Below, piece after piece: positions 1 through 9,763 of a stretch of DNA of 46,432 bases; position 1 is the first letter of the stretch, and each line of letters starts with the position of its first letter. The position numbers were made by a program, and so were the translations under genes. The stretch is from a virus: positions 1 through 46,432 of the IMG/VR virus record IMGVR_UViG_3300013126_000004. The stretch is one strand, 5' to 3'. The notes beneath the pieces were generated by a model. That model saw only the letters and a program-made list of their open reading frames with translations, had not been told where the DNA came from and did not search any database.

Positions 1-57
1 AATCAACTGGAAAGAGATCTATCGGAGCTCAGGGATAAAAATAAAAAAGCCTGTTAA
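1..57 (+). CDS. 3' end of the XRE-type repressor (copy across the join)
   Basis: This is the last 18 codons and the TAA stop of the gene that is complete at 46022-46366. It appears here only because the window repeats 123 bp at its two ends. It is not a separate gene and should be merged with the full copy when the genome is closed. Confidence 0.9.
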   Translation, partial: NQLERDLSELRDKNKKAC

Positions 58-87
58 AAGTCGTTCATTCAATTTATTGCCAAAAAT

Positions 88-123
88 AAAGCGCACTGGT
101 TGCGCGCTTTACCTCTTTTTTCA
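88..123 (+). terminator. Rho-independent terminator of the repressor gene
   Basis: AAAGCGC at 88-94 pairs with GCGCTTT at 104-110 and is followed by a T-rich run ending at 121. It lies 30 bp after the repressor stop codon on the same strand. The second copy is at 46397-46432, inside the terminal repeat. Confidence 0.75.
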
Positions 124-315
124 TAACTCAATCCGCAGCAATCCAAAACTCCGCCCAAAACATATCATAATACGCTGACAGAGTTCTTTTTAAAAACGTT
201 CATTAAATCAAATGTTTAGGGTTTTGCTTAATATTAATTATATAACATTTTCAAAAACATCTGCACCTGATTATCAATAATTTAAAAAAGTAAAAAGCTG
301 ATTAATTTTCCTGCT

Positions 316-843
316 ATGCGAAAAATAAGAATTGAAAACCTTACAAAAGCCGACAAATCAAACCATATAACAAAGCAAAGAAAGCATCAAGTTTTCCTCG
401 GTAACAATGTAACCGTTTATTTTTCAGACATGAAAAAGGCAAAAGCATTTCTTACCGTTACAAATTATTTTTTGAACCGGAAGCTTTTTGAGATCAATGC
501 GCTATACATTGACATTTTTACAGAATACCGGAAGGCCTGGTTTTACTCTTCGGGTGAATACGACAGGCAGATGCATTTTATCAATGATAATTTCGTTTTT
601 AGGGACATTGAAATCATCGACAGAAAATTTTCGCTTATGGTTTCCAGGTCACATTTTGAAAACGGGTCAAGCATCGTGTGGCATGGAATGTATATTATTA
701 TTGAATGCTGTGAAAGCACTATCGGTAAACTTACCGATTTATACAAAGCAAAAAAACATTATGCCGAAGCACATCAATTAAATGTAATAGCCGAACGGCT
801 TGGTATCTTAAAATTACAATTAGATGAATATGGTAAGGACTAA
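316..843 (+). CDS. Hypothetical protein, the only rightward gene besides the repressor
   Basis: This 175-residue protein has no family I recognise. It is rich in Lys, Ile and aromatic residues, has no signal peptide or membrane segment, and looks like a soluble mixed alpha/beta protein. It follows the repressor on the same strand after a terminator and a 190 bp A+T-rich gap, and it ends tail to tail with the tape measure gene (4 bp overlap). Its place beside the repressor and away from the leftward operons suggests expression in the lysogenic or maintenance state, but that is inference. The start is the first ATG of the frame, within an A+T-rich leader with no clear ribosome-binding site. Confidence 0.75.
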   Translation: MRKIRIENLTKADKSNHITKQRKHQVFLGNNVTVYFSDMKKAKAFLTVTNYFLNRKLFEINALYIDIFTEYRKAWFYSSGEYDRQMHFINDNFVFRDIEIIDRKFSLMVSRSHFENGSSIVWHGMYIIIECCESTIGKLTDLYKAKKHYAEAHQLNVIAERLGILKLQLDEYGKD

Positions 844-3800
844 ATTTTCCCGAGCTCTTGTAATAAAGCAATCTCATCTTCATACCGGGATAGATCGTCA
901 TGAACGATAATAGCCCTTCTGTTTTTCGGATCCTTCATGTATTGTAAGAGCTCATTATTTTGCTCTATGAGCCTGTCGAGACGGCTGTAATCGGCAGTTG
1001 AATTTTTGTAAAAATCATTTTGCCGGGCTGATGTTCTGCTTTCATAATATTCCGGACCAACCGGCGAACGGAAAACATTATCAGCAGGTTCACCAATTCT
1101 TACCCGTTCCAGATCGCGGATCACCGGGTTAATATATGGGTGTTCGGTCATCCAGTTGGGCGCAATCCATTCCTGGCCTTCTTCGCCGGCGCGGTACATT
1201 TTGTCGCCGTGCGTAAAACCACCTTCAGCATACTCGGGTACTTTTGGCAGGGCAGCTAATTGAGCAGCTCCAAGGGCCGCCGCAAGAGCCATCATAATTA
1301 ATCCAAGAGGCATAAATGGTTGTGTAGTTGCGGCATTCATAACCGCCATACCCGTGCTCAATAATATTTGGAATATTGCAGCAATTCTTTGCCTTTTCGC
1401 CTGTTCCCGTTCTAATTTTCTTTTTTCTTCATCATACTTACTATCAAGCTCCTCAACTTCAGTATTATATTTTTCCTGGCTTATCAATCCCGCTTTTAAC
1501 TGTTTATCGAGAGCTTTCTTTTTGTCCTGGGTATTCCTTTCAAAACGCAGGAGGCTTTCATTTTCCTGGTTAGCCAGCCTTGTATTTATTGCGCTCCAAA
1601 TATCTCCAATTTGCTGAGCAATCGTCAATGCCTTACCTACGTTTTCCCAAAGTTTTTCCCAGTCATCAGGATTCATTCCAAATATATCAGATTCTTCTTC
1701 CTTCTGAAGCCTGGCAGCGTCCGCATTAAGCTCCGAAATCTTAACCTTCAGTTCCTCAATTTTAGAAAGTAAAGCCTCTTTCTCTTCATCGGTTAACATG
1801 GCATCGGCTATTCCTACACCTTCCAGCCCTCCGGATTGCAAAATTTCTTCGGTTTTGGCAATTAATTCCTGCAGGTGAGCAGCCAGCCTGAGCGCTTCAT
1901 CCCGTTTAAATTTCTGATCGAGCGCTTTTTTGGCCTCTTCATCTGTCCCGAGCGCAGCCATTTCGTTGTTATGGGCTATTTGCCTTATGTTGGCTTCCTG
2001 CTGGTATGACTTTTCAAGGTCGAGAACGATCTGATCGCGGCTGTCTTTATAAGCGACTTCTTTTTGTTTGTTAAGTGAAATAACGGAATTAATATCGAAT
2101 TCAAGATATGGCTTTTTGGTTTTTTTACCTGGATCGGTTCCGCCACCACCTACTTTTGGAGTTTTTGGCTCATGCAAATATGCTGCATCAGGCGGACCTA
2201 TAAATTCGTCAGGGTTTCCAAAAATTCGGTTATACAAGTCGGTATAACTTTTTAAAGACTTATTCAATTGTTCCTGAAGCGACAATTCTTCAGCTCTCAA
2301 TCCGGTTACCTTGTATGCAGTATTAGCTGCAGTAGTACTCAGTGATGCAGCCATTTTGTTCTGATGCAAAATAGCATCAGCAATTTCGCGGGCTTGTTTA
2401 TCTTTATCCAAAATATCCGACTGACTGATCAGAATGTTTTCCATGTGCTTTGCCGCTTCCTGATCTACTTTAGCAATTTTCTCCTTCAACTTAAACAATT
2501 CATTGGTTAGATCGAGTTCAGCCTTTGCCCTTTCTCCCACAACCTTCCCATATTCATTTCTTTTATCGACAAGTGTTTCTTCACTCTCCTGTATAGCAAT
2601 CTTTTTGATCATTTCATCATTATACTTAGCCAGATTACCCCTGAGAATTTCGATACTTATGTTTTCAGCATCGATATTTGCAACCACATCCGGAGCGATG
2701 CCCTTCAGCTCATTATAAATTTCATTCCTTCGCTCAGCGGTCGTATTGGCGTTGGTCATTTCAATGGCGAGAGAATTGACCTTTATTCGCTCCACTTCCA
2801 TTGTTTCGGATACCGGAATTTTTACATATTCTGCGGCTTTATTTACAAGATTTTCGAAAAATGTCATCAAATCGGAATTCATCCATTTGGCATTGATCCA
2901 TTTACTGATCTTTTCGAGTTTGGCTGCCATGTTTTCATTCTTTTTGTTGAATTCTTCAGTGAGTGAAGTTCCTTTTTCGAATTCGTCATTGGCAAGTTTC
3001 TGCTGATCTCTTAAAAGCTGTGTGTTGTTTGCCAGAACGCCAAGAACACTTATCGAACGCTTCCCATCAAGCTCAAGGGCGTCGAGTTTTTCAACCAGGG
3101 TTGTGAAACCTTCGTTGTTGCCTTTCAACCCTTCGAGTACTTTAATGAACGCCTCATTTGCATCGGTATTCAGGAGGTTGGTAAAATCCTTTACAGACAT
3201 ACCGGCCACATCCGCATAAGTGGCAGTGTCTTTAAACATATCAGGAATTACCTGCGAAAATACCGTTGATGAAACCTCCGACTGCTGGCCGAGTTGATCG
3301 AGCGTGGCGCCAAGACCTAAGACACTTTCAATGGAAATATCTGCCATGGGCGCTACCCCGGCAACCCTCTTTGCAAATTCAACAAGATATGCTTCACTGG
3401 CTGTTGATGCGGCCCCAAGGGCATTAATTGCGCTACCGGTTTTAAGCATCGACTCTTCGAGAGTAAATTTTTCTTTCAATTTAAACACATCAACCAGTTT
3501 TCCAATATGATTGATTGCTTCTTCGGCATTTCCGCCAAGATCTTCGGAGAGAGCTACATTAATCTGATCGGCCGCTTTTACAAAATCAAAAATATTCTTT
3601 TTACCCTCGATCCCAAGTTTTCCGGCAATACGTGCCAGATCGAGCAATTCTTTACGACTCGATCGTGTATCAATATTTTTGAAATCTTTATGTAATTCCT
3701 TTACCTGGTCCGAAGTAAGTCCTGTTGTTTTGGCTACATCTGCAAATTTATCATCCAGTTTGGCAAGACTGCTGATAAGGTTTGGAATGGCCATTGAAAT

Positions 3801-4091
3801 GCGGTTAAAAAGTGAGGTAAGAATATTCCCGCCAACAACCCCATACATGATTTGTTTTATATTTTGCCATGCCTTTCCTACTCTTCCCAGGTGTTTATTA
3901 TGATCATCCAAAATATTTTTCAACCTTTTTATTTCCTGCGCATGTTGATAATATTCTTTGCTGCCGCGGATCATCCGCGACTGCTCATTGATCATTTTAA
4001 AATATTCGTTACGGATTGACTTTATTTCATTCTTAACCTCCTTACCATTTATATAAAGATTGATCCGCCTGTTTTCCGATTTTGAAGCCAT
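840..4091 (-). CDS. Tail tape measure protein
   Basis: At 1083 residues this is the longest protein in the window. The N-terminal 100 residues are basic and helical. A TP901-type core follows (about 110-400), including DVAKTTGLTSDQVKEL and repeated Ala/Gly-rich helices of the 'VAGVAPMADISIESVLGLGA' kind. A long charged coiled-coil zone covers about 680-900, and a hydrophobic helix about 905-950 ('IFQILLSTGMAVMNAATTQ'). The C-terminus has the YAEGGFTHG / AGEEGQEWIAP pattern seen in many tape measure proteins. These proteins set tail length and leave through the tail during DNA ejection. By the usual rule of roughly 1.5 angstrom per residue, the tail would be about 160 nm. It is the last gene of the leftward structural operon. 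Confidence 0.9.
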   Translation of the reverse strand: MASKSENRRINLYINGKEVKNEIKSIRNEYFKMINEQSRMIRGSKEYYQHAQEIKRLKNILDDHNKHLGRVGKAWQNIKQIMYGVVGGNILTSLFNRISMAIPNLISSLAKLDDKFADVAKTTGLTSDQVKELHKDFKNIDTRSSRKELLDLARIAGKLGIEGKKNIFDFVKAADQINVALSEDLGGNAEEAINHIGKLVDVFKLKEKFTLEESMLKTGSAINALGAASTASEAYLVEFAKRVAGVAPMADISIESVLGLGATLDQLGQQSEVSSTVFSQVIPDMFKDTATYADVAGMSVKDFTNLLNTDANEAFIKVLEGLKGNNEGFTTLVEKLDALELDGKRSISVLGVLANNTQLLRDQQKLANDEFEKGTSLTEEFNKKNENMAAKLEKISKWINAKWMNSDLMTFFENLVNKAAEYVKIPVSETMEVERIKVNSLAIEMTNANTTAERRNEIYNELKGIAPDVVANIDAENISIEILRGNLAKYNDEMIKKIAIQESEETLVDKRNEYGKVVGERAKAELDLTNELFKLKEKIAKVDQEAAKHMENILISQSDILDKDKQAREIADAILHQNKMAASLSTTAANTAYKVTGLRAEELSLQEQLNKSLKSYTDLYNRIFGNPDEFIGPPDAAYLHEPKTPKVGGGGTDPGKKTKKPYLEFDINSVISLNKQKEVAYKDSRDQIVLDLEKSYQQEANIRQIAHNNEMAALGTDEEAKKALDQKFKRDEALRLAAHLQELIAKTEEILQSGGLEGVGIADAMLTDEEKEALLSKIEELKVKISELNADAARLQKEEESDIFGMNPDDWEKLWENVGKALTIAQQIGDIWSAINTRLANQENESLLRFERNTQDKKKALDKQLKAGLISQEKYNTEVEELDSKYDEEKRKLEREQAKRQRIAAIFQILLSTGMAVMNAATTQPFMPLGLIMMALAAALGAAQLAALPKVPEYAEGGFTHGDKMYRAGEEGQEWIAPNWMTEHPYINPVIRDLERVRIGEPADNVFRSPVGPEYYESRTSARQNDFYKNSTADYSRLDRLIEQNNELLQYMKDPKNRRAIIVHDDLSRYEDEIALLQELGKI

Positions 4092-4092
4092 A

Positions 4093-4536
4093 TTAAAGAA
4101 TTTTTAATCTCGTCGAATTTATAAACGTATCTGCCCTGATCCCCGCAAGTTCATCGGCCAGCTCCGCTATGGAATTATCAATTTCCACATTCATCCAGTC
4201 CTTGGGTATCCTTATGCCTTTCTGGATGCCCGCGGCGGTCCGTACTACTTTGCCGCTTAACATTTTCCATCCTCTTCCTACTCCCTTGTGCACGAATACC
4301 CCATGCCTCGGAAACTGGAAACCAACCATATTAATCTCACCGTAATCTTTCCGGGTTTGTGAAGTTATTGCATTTGCAAGTTTTAATTCAGTTTTTTTTG
4401 TTTTCAGGTTCGAATAGCTTCCCGCCTTGCCCTTTCCTGTCATTCGTAAAACATTGCTTATGGCTTTTTTGTGCACATCGTTCTTCCAGTAAATGATTAC
4501 CTTGTTGAATTTGCCGGTATCGGTTTTATCTGCCAT
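4093..4536 (-). CDS. Hypothetical tail-region protein
   Basis: This 147-residue basic protein (many Lys and Arg, calculated pI clearly high) has no family I can name. It has a Gly-rich central motif 'FPRHGVFVHKGVGRGWKML'. Its start overlaps the end of the upstream 738-residue gene by 11 bp, and its stop is 1 bp before the tape measure start, so the three are translationally linked. The position suggests a minor tail or tail-completion role. That is based on context only. Confidence 0.8.
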   Translation of the reverse strand: MADKTDTGKFNKVIIYWKNDVHKKAISNVLRMTGKGKAGSYSNLKTKKTELKLANAITSQTRKDYGEINMVGFQFPRHGVFVHKGVGRGWKMLSGKVVRTAAGIQKGIRIPKDWMNVEIDNSIAELADELAGIRADTFINSTRLKIL

Positions 4537-6742
4537 CGGTATAAGCGTTTGATTTAAGCATAATTATTTCAGCCTGGTCTATACCCTCATTGGTTAAAAT
4601 GAATGTGGCTTTTTTTGGAAGACAAATCATATTGTCAACCATAATCTTCCGGCATTCTACGCCTTTTTGCGGTAAAAACATAGAGGTGATATTAAGAAAA
4701 TCAACCGCGTTGCAGTGAAAATATCGTTTTATTTCCTCCGATCCACCCAAAAAAGTGTACCAACTTTGAAGAAATTTGGCATAAAGGCCATTGTCGCCGT
4801 TCATTTTTAACTGATAATCGCCAATTTCATTTCCCAGGCGATCATAATTAACGCAGCTTGCCATGGGATATTCATCGCCATCGGCGTTTTCCTGCATGCC
4901 ACGATAAAACAGTAACGTTAATGCAAAATCATTATCGCCGGTCTCGAAGGCAGGCGAGCTGGCAATGACTTTTGTTTGTGCTGTAAGCAGGTTGTTCCCT
5001 ATGTGCATGGCAAGCGTACTGAAATCGGCCGTAATGGGTTCAATACCGCCTCCTGATTTAACGGGATAAATATTATCCGACCAGTAAAACCAGTCGAAAA
5101 TATTAGAATCAGGATCCTTTCTGTAAATAACTATTGTGTTTGAGCTCTTTTCCAATGCAATTTTATTTACATTATCCGGCGTAGGCAGTTCATCCCACGT
5201 GTCAAACTCTCCTATGAATTCATAATTGTCAAAAGTATAAACATCCCTGTCAAAGGCTATATCAAGTTTATAGCCATTGTTTTCAAGGATTTCGGTTTCC
5301 TTATCGGTTGATAGAACATTATGGCTCAGGTCAAGATATTTTTTTGAATTAAAAATATCATTTACAAGAGAAAACTGAACATTATTGTTTATAAAATCGA
5401 AGAAAATGCCGATTCCAAAAGCCTTGGTTAAAGTATTGAAAAAAGTATTGATTTCAACCGGTGGCAAATGGTTGGCAATATTCAGAATATTGCTGAACTG
5501 ATTCAGGTTCTGGTAGCTCGAATTATAGGCAATGAAATGTTCATTCCAAATAGCTCCAAAATAATCAGTTGAATCACCAACTATAAATTTAAACCAGAAA
5601 TGATACTCTTTATTTATATCACCTGTATTAAAAAATATTTCAAATTCAAATAAAAGATCATGATACGTTAAATCATTGTCAACAATAAATTGTTGTTCAA
5701 ACTCGATTACGCCCAATTCATTCTTAAGACCTAATATACATTTAACAGTTGTATAGTTTACATTATAATCTGGTTTTGCCCTTAACCACAAGTTAATAAT
5801 ATGATAACCACTATTTTTAACTGTATATTTGTTTGTCGAATTATTCCAGCAGCCGTCAACATCCTGGTTTTCTCCAGTTGTTTCATCCGGATAACCAAGC
5901 ATATTACCTCCCTCTTCTATGAGATGATAAGCTTCATCTTCTGCCTGAACGTAATATTTTTTATATTTTTCATCCAACGGAAAATTATAAAAAATGATCA
6001 ATTTATGAAGCTCTTCATTATCGAAAAACGAGCCGAAACAACCAAAGTTTTCATCATTGAATATTTTTCGGATTAAATTATGAACGAAAGGATGCGGGAC
6101 CATTGCGGCGACATTATCATTCAAAGGATCTTCGCGGATCATATTGATAGGGAAAGCGCCTGCAGCCGCATTATAATTATTAATGTATCTGCCCACATCT
6201 CCTGATCCCTCATCGCCCCCCCAGTCGGGATTATATTCTGTAAGATCATCATCATCCGGTTCGCCGTAAAAATTCTCGGCAAATATTACCGGGAAAGTAT
6301 AATCGGCTTCAACAAAACCCTTAACGATTTGTTCCGCATGGTAAGCTACATTAGTAGCTGAATGTGGAGTTCCTCCGATATCGATATCCTCGTAAACCAG
6401 CTCATTGAGCTTCTTGGTTTTGAAATCGTCCGAAAAACCGTTAAACACAATACTTCCACGGTAATAGTCTTTTGTGAGGGTTTTAATATAGAATTTTCCT
6501 TTCAAAACAGGAATATCGTCGAAATACATTGTAACATTAAAAACAATTGCTCTTTGCTGCAGAAGAGTAAGGTGCGCAAAAGAAAAAATACTTACATTTT
6601 TTTTAATCGGTATATTGAATGGATAAATTATCGGAACCGGTATTCCCTCCGAATCAAAGTAAGGCATCTGATATTCGAGCCTCAGGCGGGTGCCCTTATC
6701 CAGGTAAACCTGGTATTGATTATCAACCATTAACCTGATCAT
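4526..6742 (-). CDS. Large tail or baseplate-region structural protein
   Basis: This is a 738-residue acidic protein. The N-terminal 130 residues (for example 'YPFNIPIKKNVSIFSFAHL' and 'LKGKFYIKTLTKDYY') resemble the beta-rich N-domains of large tail-tip or distal tail proteins found beside tape measure genes in Bacteroidota prophages. The rest is rich in Asp, Asn and aromatic residues, as expected of a beta-rich virion protein. Its ATG overlaps the stop of the upstream gene (ATGA). It lies two genes upstream of the tape measure gene. No enzymatic motif is visible. A tail-tip or receptor-side role is inferred. Confidence 0.7.
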   Translation of the reverse strand: MIRLMVDNQYQVYLDKGTRLRLEYQMPYFDSEGIPVPIIYPFNIPIKKNVSIFSFAHLTLLQQRAIVFNVTMYFDDIPVLKGKFYIKTLTKDYYRGSIVFNGFSDDFKTKKLNELVYEDIDIGGTPHSATNVAYHAEQIVKGFVEADYTFPVIFAENFYGEPDDDDLTEYNPDWGGDEGSGDVGRYINNYNAAAGAFPINMIREDPLNDNVAAMVPHPFVHNLIRKIFNDENFGCFGSFFDNEELHKLIIFYNFPLDEKYKKYYVQAEDEAYHLIEEGGNMLGYPDETTGENQDVDGCWNNSTNKYTVKNSGYHIINLWLRAKPDYNVNYTTVKCILGLKNELGVIEFEQQFIVDNDLTYHDLLFEFEIFFNTGDINKEYHFWFKFIVGDSTDYFGAIWNEHFIAYNSSYQNLNQFSNILNIANHLPPVEINTFFNTLTKAFGIGIFFDFINNNVQFSLVNDIFNSKKYLDLSHNVLSTDKETEILENNGYKLDIAFDRDVYTFDNYEFIGEFDTWDELPTPDNVNKIALEKSSNTIVIYRKDPDSNIFDWFYWSDNIYPVKSGGGIEPITADFSTLAMHIGNNLLTAQTKVIASSPAFETGDNDFALTLLFYRGMQENADGDEYPMASCVNYDRLGNEIGDYQLKMNGDNGLYAKFLQSWYTFLGGSEEIKRYFHCNAVDFLNITSMFLPQKGVECRKIMVDNMICLPKKATFILTNEGIDQAEIIMLKSNAYTDGR

Positions 6743-8256
6743 GCTTCAGGGCTTAAAATTCCTTTGATCGTGTACCGGTAATCGAATTTTACTGAATACA
6801 CATCATCGGCCTCATCGGTCAGTTCTATAGTATCCGGCTCAATAACTACAGGCACGAACTGGATTTCAGCTAAAATATAGGCGTCGTTATTTCCCAAAAG
6901 CTCAGCTAAGTGTTCAGCATCCGCTTTTTTCATAAACCCGGTTCTGACAGTAAATTTATTTACTGCCGATTCGGGCAAAACAGCTATTTCGCCATCGGGC
7001 AACTGGTAATTATATTCAAGTGATTTTTCGATGAACTTGTTTTTAAGCTCAAGTTTATTCGTAACTTTTTCAACGATCAATATTTCATAAATTCCGAAAT
7101 CATTACGTATGAGAAATTGTTTATGATAGGACAGCTCCGAAATCACCGTAAATTGAAAATCCTCGGTAATCGGCTCATACGGAGCGGAATCAAAAACTTC
7201 AGCCAAAAAAACTTCATATTTCCAACAGTCGCCTGTTGTGCCAACCAAAAGCTGATCATGTCCGGCCGGGATAATTACTACATCATAAGGCGCAATATCA
7301 TTAAGCCAATCCCTGACCATTATCATGGGCGAAGATGGAACCGCCTTACGCCATGCTTTAACAAAAACGCCGATTTGATCAATTGTTGCTCCTGTAGTAT
7401 TTACCCAGTATAGGAATTGCTGAGCCGATTTATATGTTTCAACGGGCCGGATGCGATTTGTTAAAAATCGTTTCGAAACCTGAATATCTCCAATAAAATC
7501 GTGACCGGGGAACTGGTCGAATGGGAGCATGCCATTAATAGCATAAAGAACATCAGAAGTATGAAGTTTTTTGGCTACCGGATCGGTACCATAAACTTCG
7601 GCAAAATTGAAATAATAGGAATATAGAGCCTCGGATGCAATTTTTAAAAATTGAGTATTGAAGTCCGGCAGCTCGACAGTATCGAAAAAATGTTTCATCA
7701 AATCATTTACATGAATTAGTGCGACGCCGTTTTCATCAACGTCGGCATATTGCTCAGGCAAACTATCATAAAAAATCTGAAACCTTGCTTTAAAAAAGGG
7801 CTGAAAAAGGATTTTGTAATTGGGGTTTGTAGATGTATCAACGCCCGCAACTTCTGTTTTGGTGAGGGCGGCGCATCCGGTTAAATCTGCAGTAATAGTA
7901 TAGGTTGCACCGGGTTCCTTTGACATAATTTTAATTTTGTCATGAGACACCGTCGTAATGTCAAAATATTTGGTCAGTAAAAAATTATAACACATGTAAG
8001 TGAACATTTGGTCACGGGTAGCTCCTGCAGGAATGAATAAACCCGTGTCGGAATAACCCGTTCCAATCAAAAATGTCAGTTCATAATCGAGGAAACTAAG
8101 ACTGAAATATTCTCCACCGGTGAGGGTGCCCGTTTTCGATAACTGTACATAGGAATATACGCCCGCCGAAATAATATAATTATCACCGATAATACTAAAA
8201 GCAAGCGGATTGCCAACAAAATCAATTTCCTTAGGTTGAATTTCAATTTCAATCAT
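6739..8256 (-). CDS. Tail structural protein
   Basis: This is a 505-residue protein if translation starts at the second in-frame ATG (8254-8256), which sits inside the end of the upstream gene in the compact order AATGATTGA. A longer start at 8280 would overlap that gene by 32 bp and is less likely. The sequence is beta-rich and acidic ('TLTGGEYFSLSFLDYELTFL', 'DVYSVKFDYRYTIKGIL') with no catalytic motif. It belongs to the cluster of large proteins before the tape measure gene and is probably a virion protein of the tail or baseplate. I cannot name the family. Confidence 0.7.
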   Translation of the reverse strand: MIEIEIQPKEIDFVGNPLAFSIIGDNYIISAGVYSYVQLSKTGTLTGGEYFSLSFLDYELTFLIGTGYSDTGLFIPAGATRDQMFTYMCYNFLLTKYFDITTVSHDKIKIMSKEPGATYTITADLTGCAALTKTEVAGVDTSTNPNYKILFQPFFKARFQIFYDSLPEQYADVDENGVALIHVNDLMKHFFDTVELPDFNTQFLKIASEALYSYYFNFAEVYGTDPVAKKLHTSDVLYAINGMLPFDQFPGHDFIGDIQVSKRFLTNRIRPVETYKSAQQFLYWVNTTGATIDQIGVFVKAWRKAVPSSPMIMVRDWLNDIAPYDVVIIPAGHDQLLVGTTGDCWKYEVFLAEVFDSAPYEPITEDFQFTVISELSYHKQFLIRNDFGIYEILIVEKVTNKLELKNKFIEKSLEYNYQLPDGEIAVLPESAVNKFTVRTGFMKKADAEHLAELLGNNDAYILAEIQFVPVVIEPDTIELTDEADDVYSVKFDYRYTIKGILSPEA

Positions 8257-8749
8257 TATCCGACCATTTTGAATTATCAATAATGTGTGTTTGTCTTACG
8301 GCAACCGTATATGTAAACCGCATCCCATAAGCCCTTCCCGGCTCATTAGCCAGGGGCTGCATGACAACCGAATTAAAATCAAGCTTTATAACAATATTCT
8401 GCCTTGTAAATTTTTCATTATAGATACGGACCAGTATTTCGGTTCCAATTCTTTCGCATTCATCCCATATCTCATGAACCTCGTTCTTATCCTGCTCATT
8501 TTCGAGATGTTTCAGAATCGCAAAAGCGCCATTGATGTTTTTCAGAATGTTGTTTGTTTCCCGGTCGAAAAAGGTACAATCATACGATTCGAGCATCAGA
8601 CAAGGATAATTTACTTCCGATGTCAGGCTTATCATATATTCCTCAGGATCGAGCCTGAAGAAATGTTTTTCTGAATCGGTATGCAAAATATCCCTATGAA
8701 CCCTTGCAAGGTTCTCAAAATAGCCTACATAATCGCTTATAAAACTCAT
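8249..8749 (-). CDS. Hypothetical tail-region protein
   Basis: This 166-residue acidic protein has an N-terminal half of alternating helix ('YVGYFENLARVHRDILHT') and a beta-rich C-terminal half ending in a 'FTYTVAVRQTHI' strand. It overlaps the next gene by about 8 bp and the upstream 72-residue gene by 4 bp. Size and position between the putative tail chaperone-like pair and the large tail proteins would fit a tail completion or terminator protein. No diagnostic motif was found. Confidence 0.75.
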   Translation of the reverse strand: MSFISDYVGYFENLARVHRDILHTDSEKHFFRLDPEEYMISLTSEVNYPCLMLESYDCTFFDRETNNILKNINGAFAILKHLENEQDKNEVHEIWDECERIGTEILVRIYNEKFTRQNIVIKLDFNSVVMQPLANEPGRAYGMRFTYTVAVRQTHIIDNSKWSDND

Positions 8750-8964
8750 GATTCCTCCTCGAGTATTTGAAGATTATCTATTGCCTCATATAGCAATTCG
8801 GTTGTCGGCGATCCCATCATTGATATTACGGTTTTTAAGGTTGTTTTTATTCCAACGATTTTCAAATTATACCAATCCGTAATATCTGTGGCTAACGCCT
8901 CCTGTAATTCTCTATTATCAATATATTCAGCAGCAATATCTGCCGGTGTTTGCAAGGTTGCCAT
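8746..8964 (-). CDS. Small hypothetical protein
   Basis: This 72-residue acidic helical protein follows the 265-residue gene after 1 bp and overlaps the next gene by 4 bp (ATGA). The position after a mid-sized soluble protein and before the tail proteins recalls the tail-assembly chaperone pair of many long-tailed phages, but no slippery frameshift site was seen at the boundary. Function unknown. Confidence 0.7.
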   Translation of the reverse strand: MATLQTPADIAAEYIDNRELQEALATDITDWYNLKIVGIKTTLKTVISMMGSPTTELLYEAIDNLQILEEES

Positions 8965-8965
8965 A

Positions 8966-9763
8966 TTATCGTTTTTTCATTTTTGCGTTTTCTCTGATTT
9001 TTTTATTCATGTCATACATCACTGTATGCATAAGGGTTTGCATGATCTTCTCCTGATTCACATAATCACCGCCTATTATGATACCTGCAAAATCCCTCCA
9101 CGGCGATTTGTTTTCCTTTTTTTCCGATCCGGATCCGGATGATTTCGGAAACAGCCAACTATATTTATCCTGAATCCAGCTCCTGACATTTTTGTAATTG
9201 AATACAACCGCCGCTTTTACACGGTCATCAACCGAAGAAAATAATTCATATCTTTCATCAATGTGTTTTGGGTTGAATTTAATCCGGTCATCATCTACCG
9301 TCGAATCCGGATCGGGATTTTCAATTACCGGCCGGTAATAAACAGCCAGGAAACGGTTGAGTAAATCCGGCTCGTTCCGGTCAATGTAACTCAGGAAAAA
9401 GGAATCCCCGAATATAAATTCGCCGATCGTAACGTTCCTGAACCGGTCGAAAGGTCCCAGCATTATTTGCCCGCCGGCAACCAGATGTTTCACCACCCAG
9501 GTTGTCAGCGGATAGTCTGTTTTTATGAACTCATGGAGTTTTTTTATTTCATCCGGGAACCCGGCTAAGGGTTCTTTCAGATCCAGAAGCGAATTGATGA
9601 GTTTATCGTGATTTTCTTTAGTATAAGGACTGTTTAAAAATTCGACCACGTCTGCAAATTGGAATAAATCCAACTCTCCCCAGCTTGATGGGTGAGAGGC
9701 TTTTATGGTTTTGCCGAATGGTAGCCATGCGATAGGACGATATCTGAATTCAACGGGGATCAA
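8966..9763 (-). CDS. Hypothetical protein, possible tail assembly factor
   Basis: This 265-residue protein starts with a proline/aromatic-rich segment ('FRYRPIAWLPFGKTIKASHP'), has a helical centre, and carries a Ser/Gly linker ('SSGSGSEKKENKSPW') before a C-terminal helix ending in basic residues. Its start overlaps the stop of the 196-residue gene. No catalytic residues are evident. The domain-linker-helix layout and position upstream of the tail cluster would fit an assembly chaperone. That is inferred from context. Confidence 0.7.
   Translation of the reverse strand: MIPVEFRYRPIAWLPFGKTIKASHPSSWGELDLFQFADVVEFLNSPYTKENHDKLINSLLDLKEPLAGFPDEIKKLHEFIKTDYPLTTWVVKHLVAGGQIMLGPFDRFRNVTIGEFIFGDSFFLSYIDRNEPDLLNRFLAVYYRPVIENPDPDSTVDDDRIKFNPKHIDERYELFSSVDDRVKAAVVFNYKNVRSWIQDKYSWLFPKSSGSGSEKKENKSPWRDFAGIIIGGDYVNQEKIMQTLMHTVMYDMNKKIRENAKMKKR

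Larger units (their letters stand above)
1..123. repeat. Terminal direct repeat (circular join)
   Basis: Bases 1-123 are identical to bases 46310-46432. The repeat cuts through the repressor-like gene (codon 97 onward) and its terminator, so it is not a gene duplication. An exact overlap of this size is what an assembler leaves when a circular or circularly permuted molecule is opened. A true short direct terminal repeat of a linear virion genome is the alternative. In both cases the phage genome is essentially complete. Confidence 0.95.
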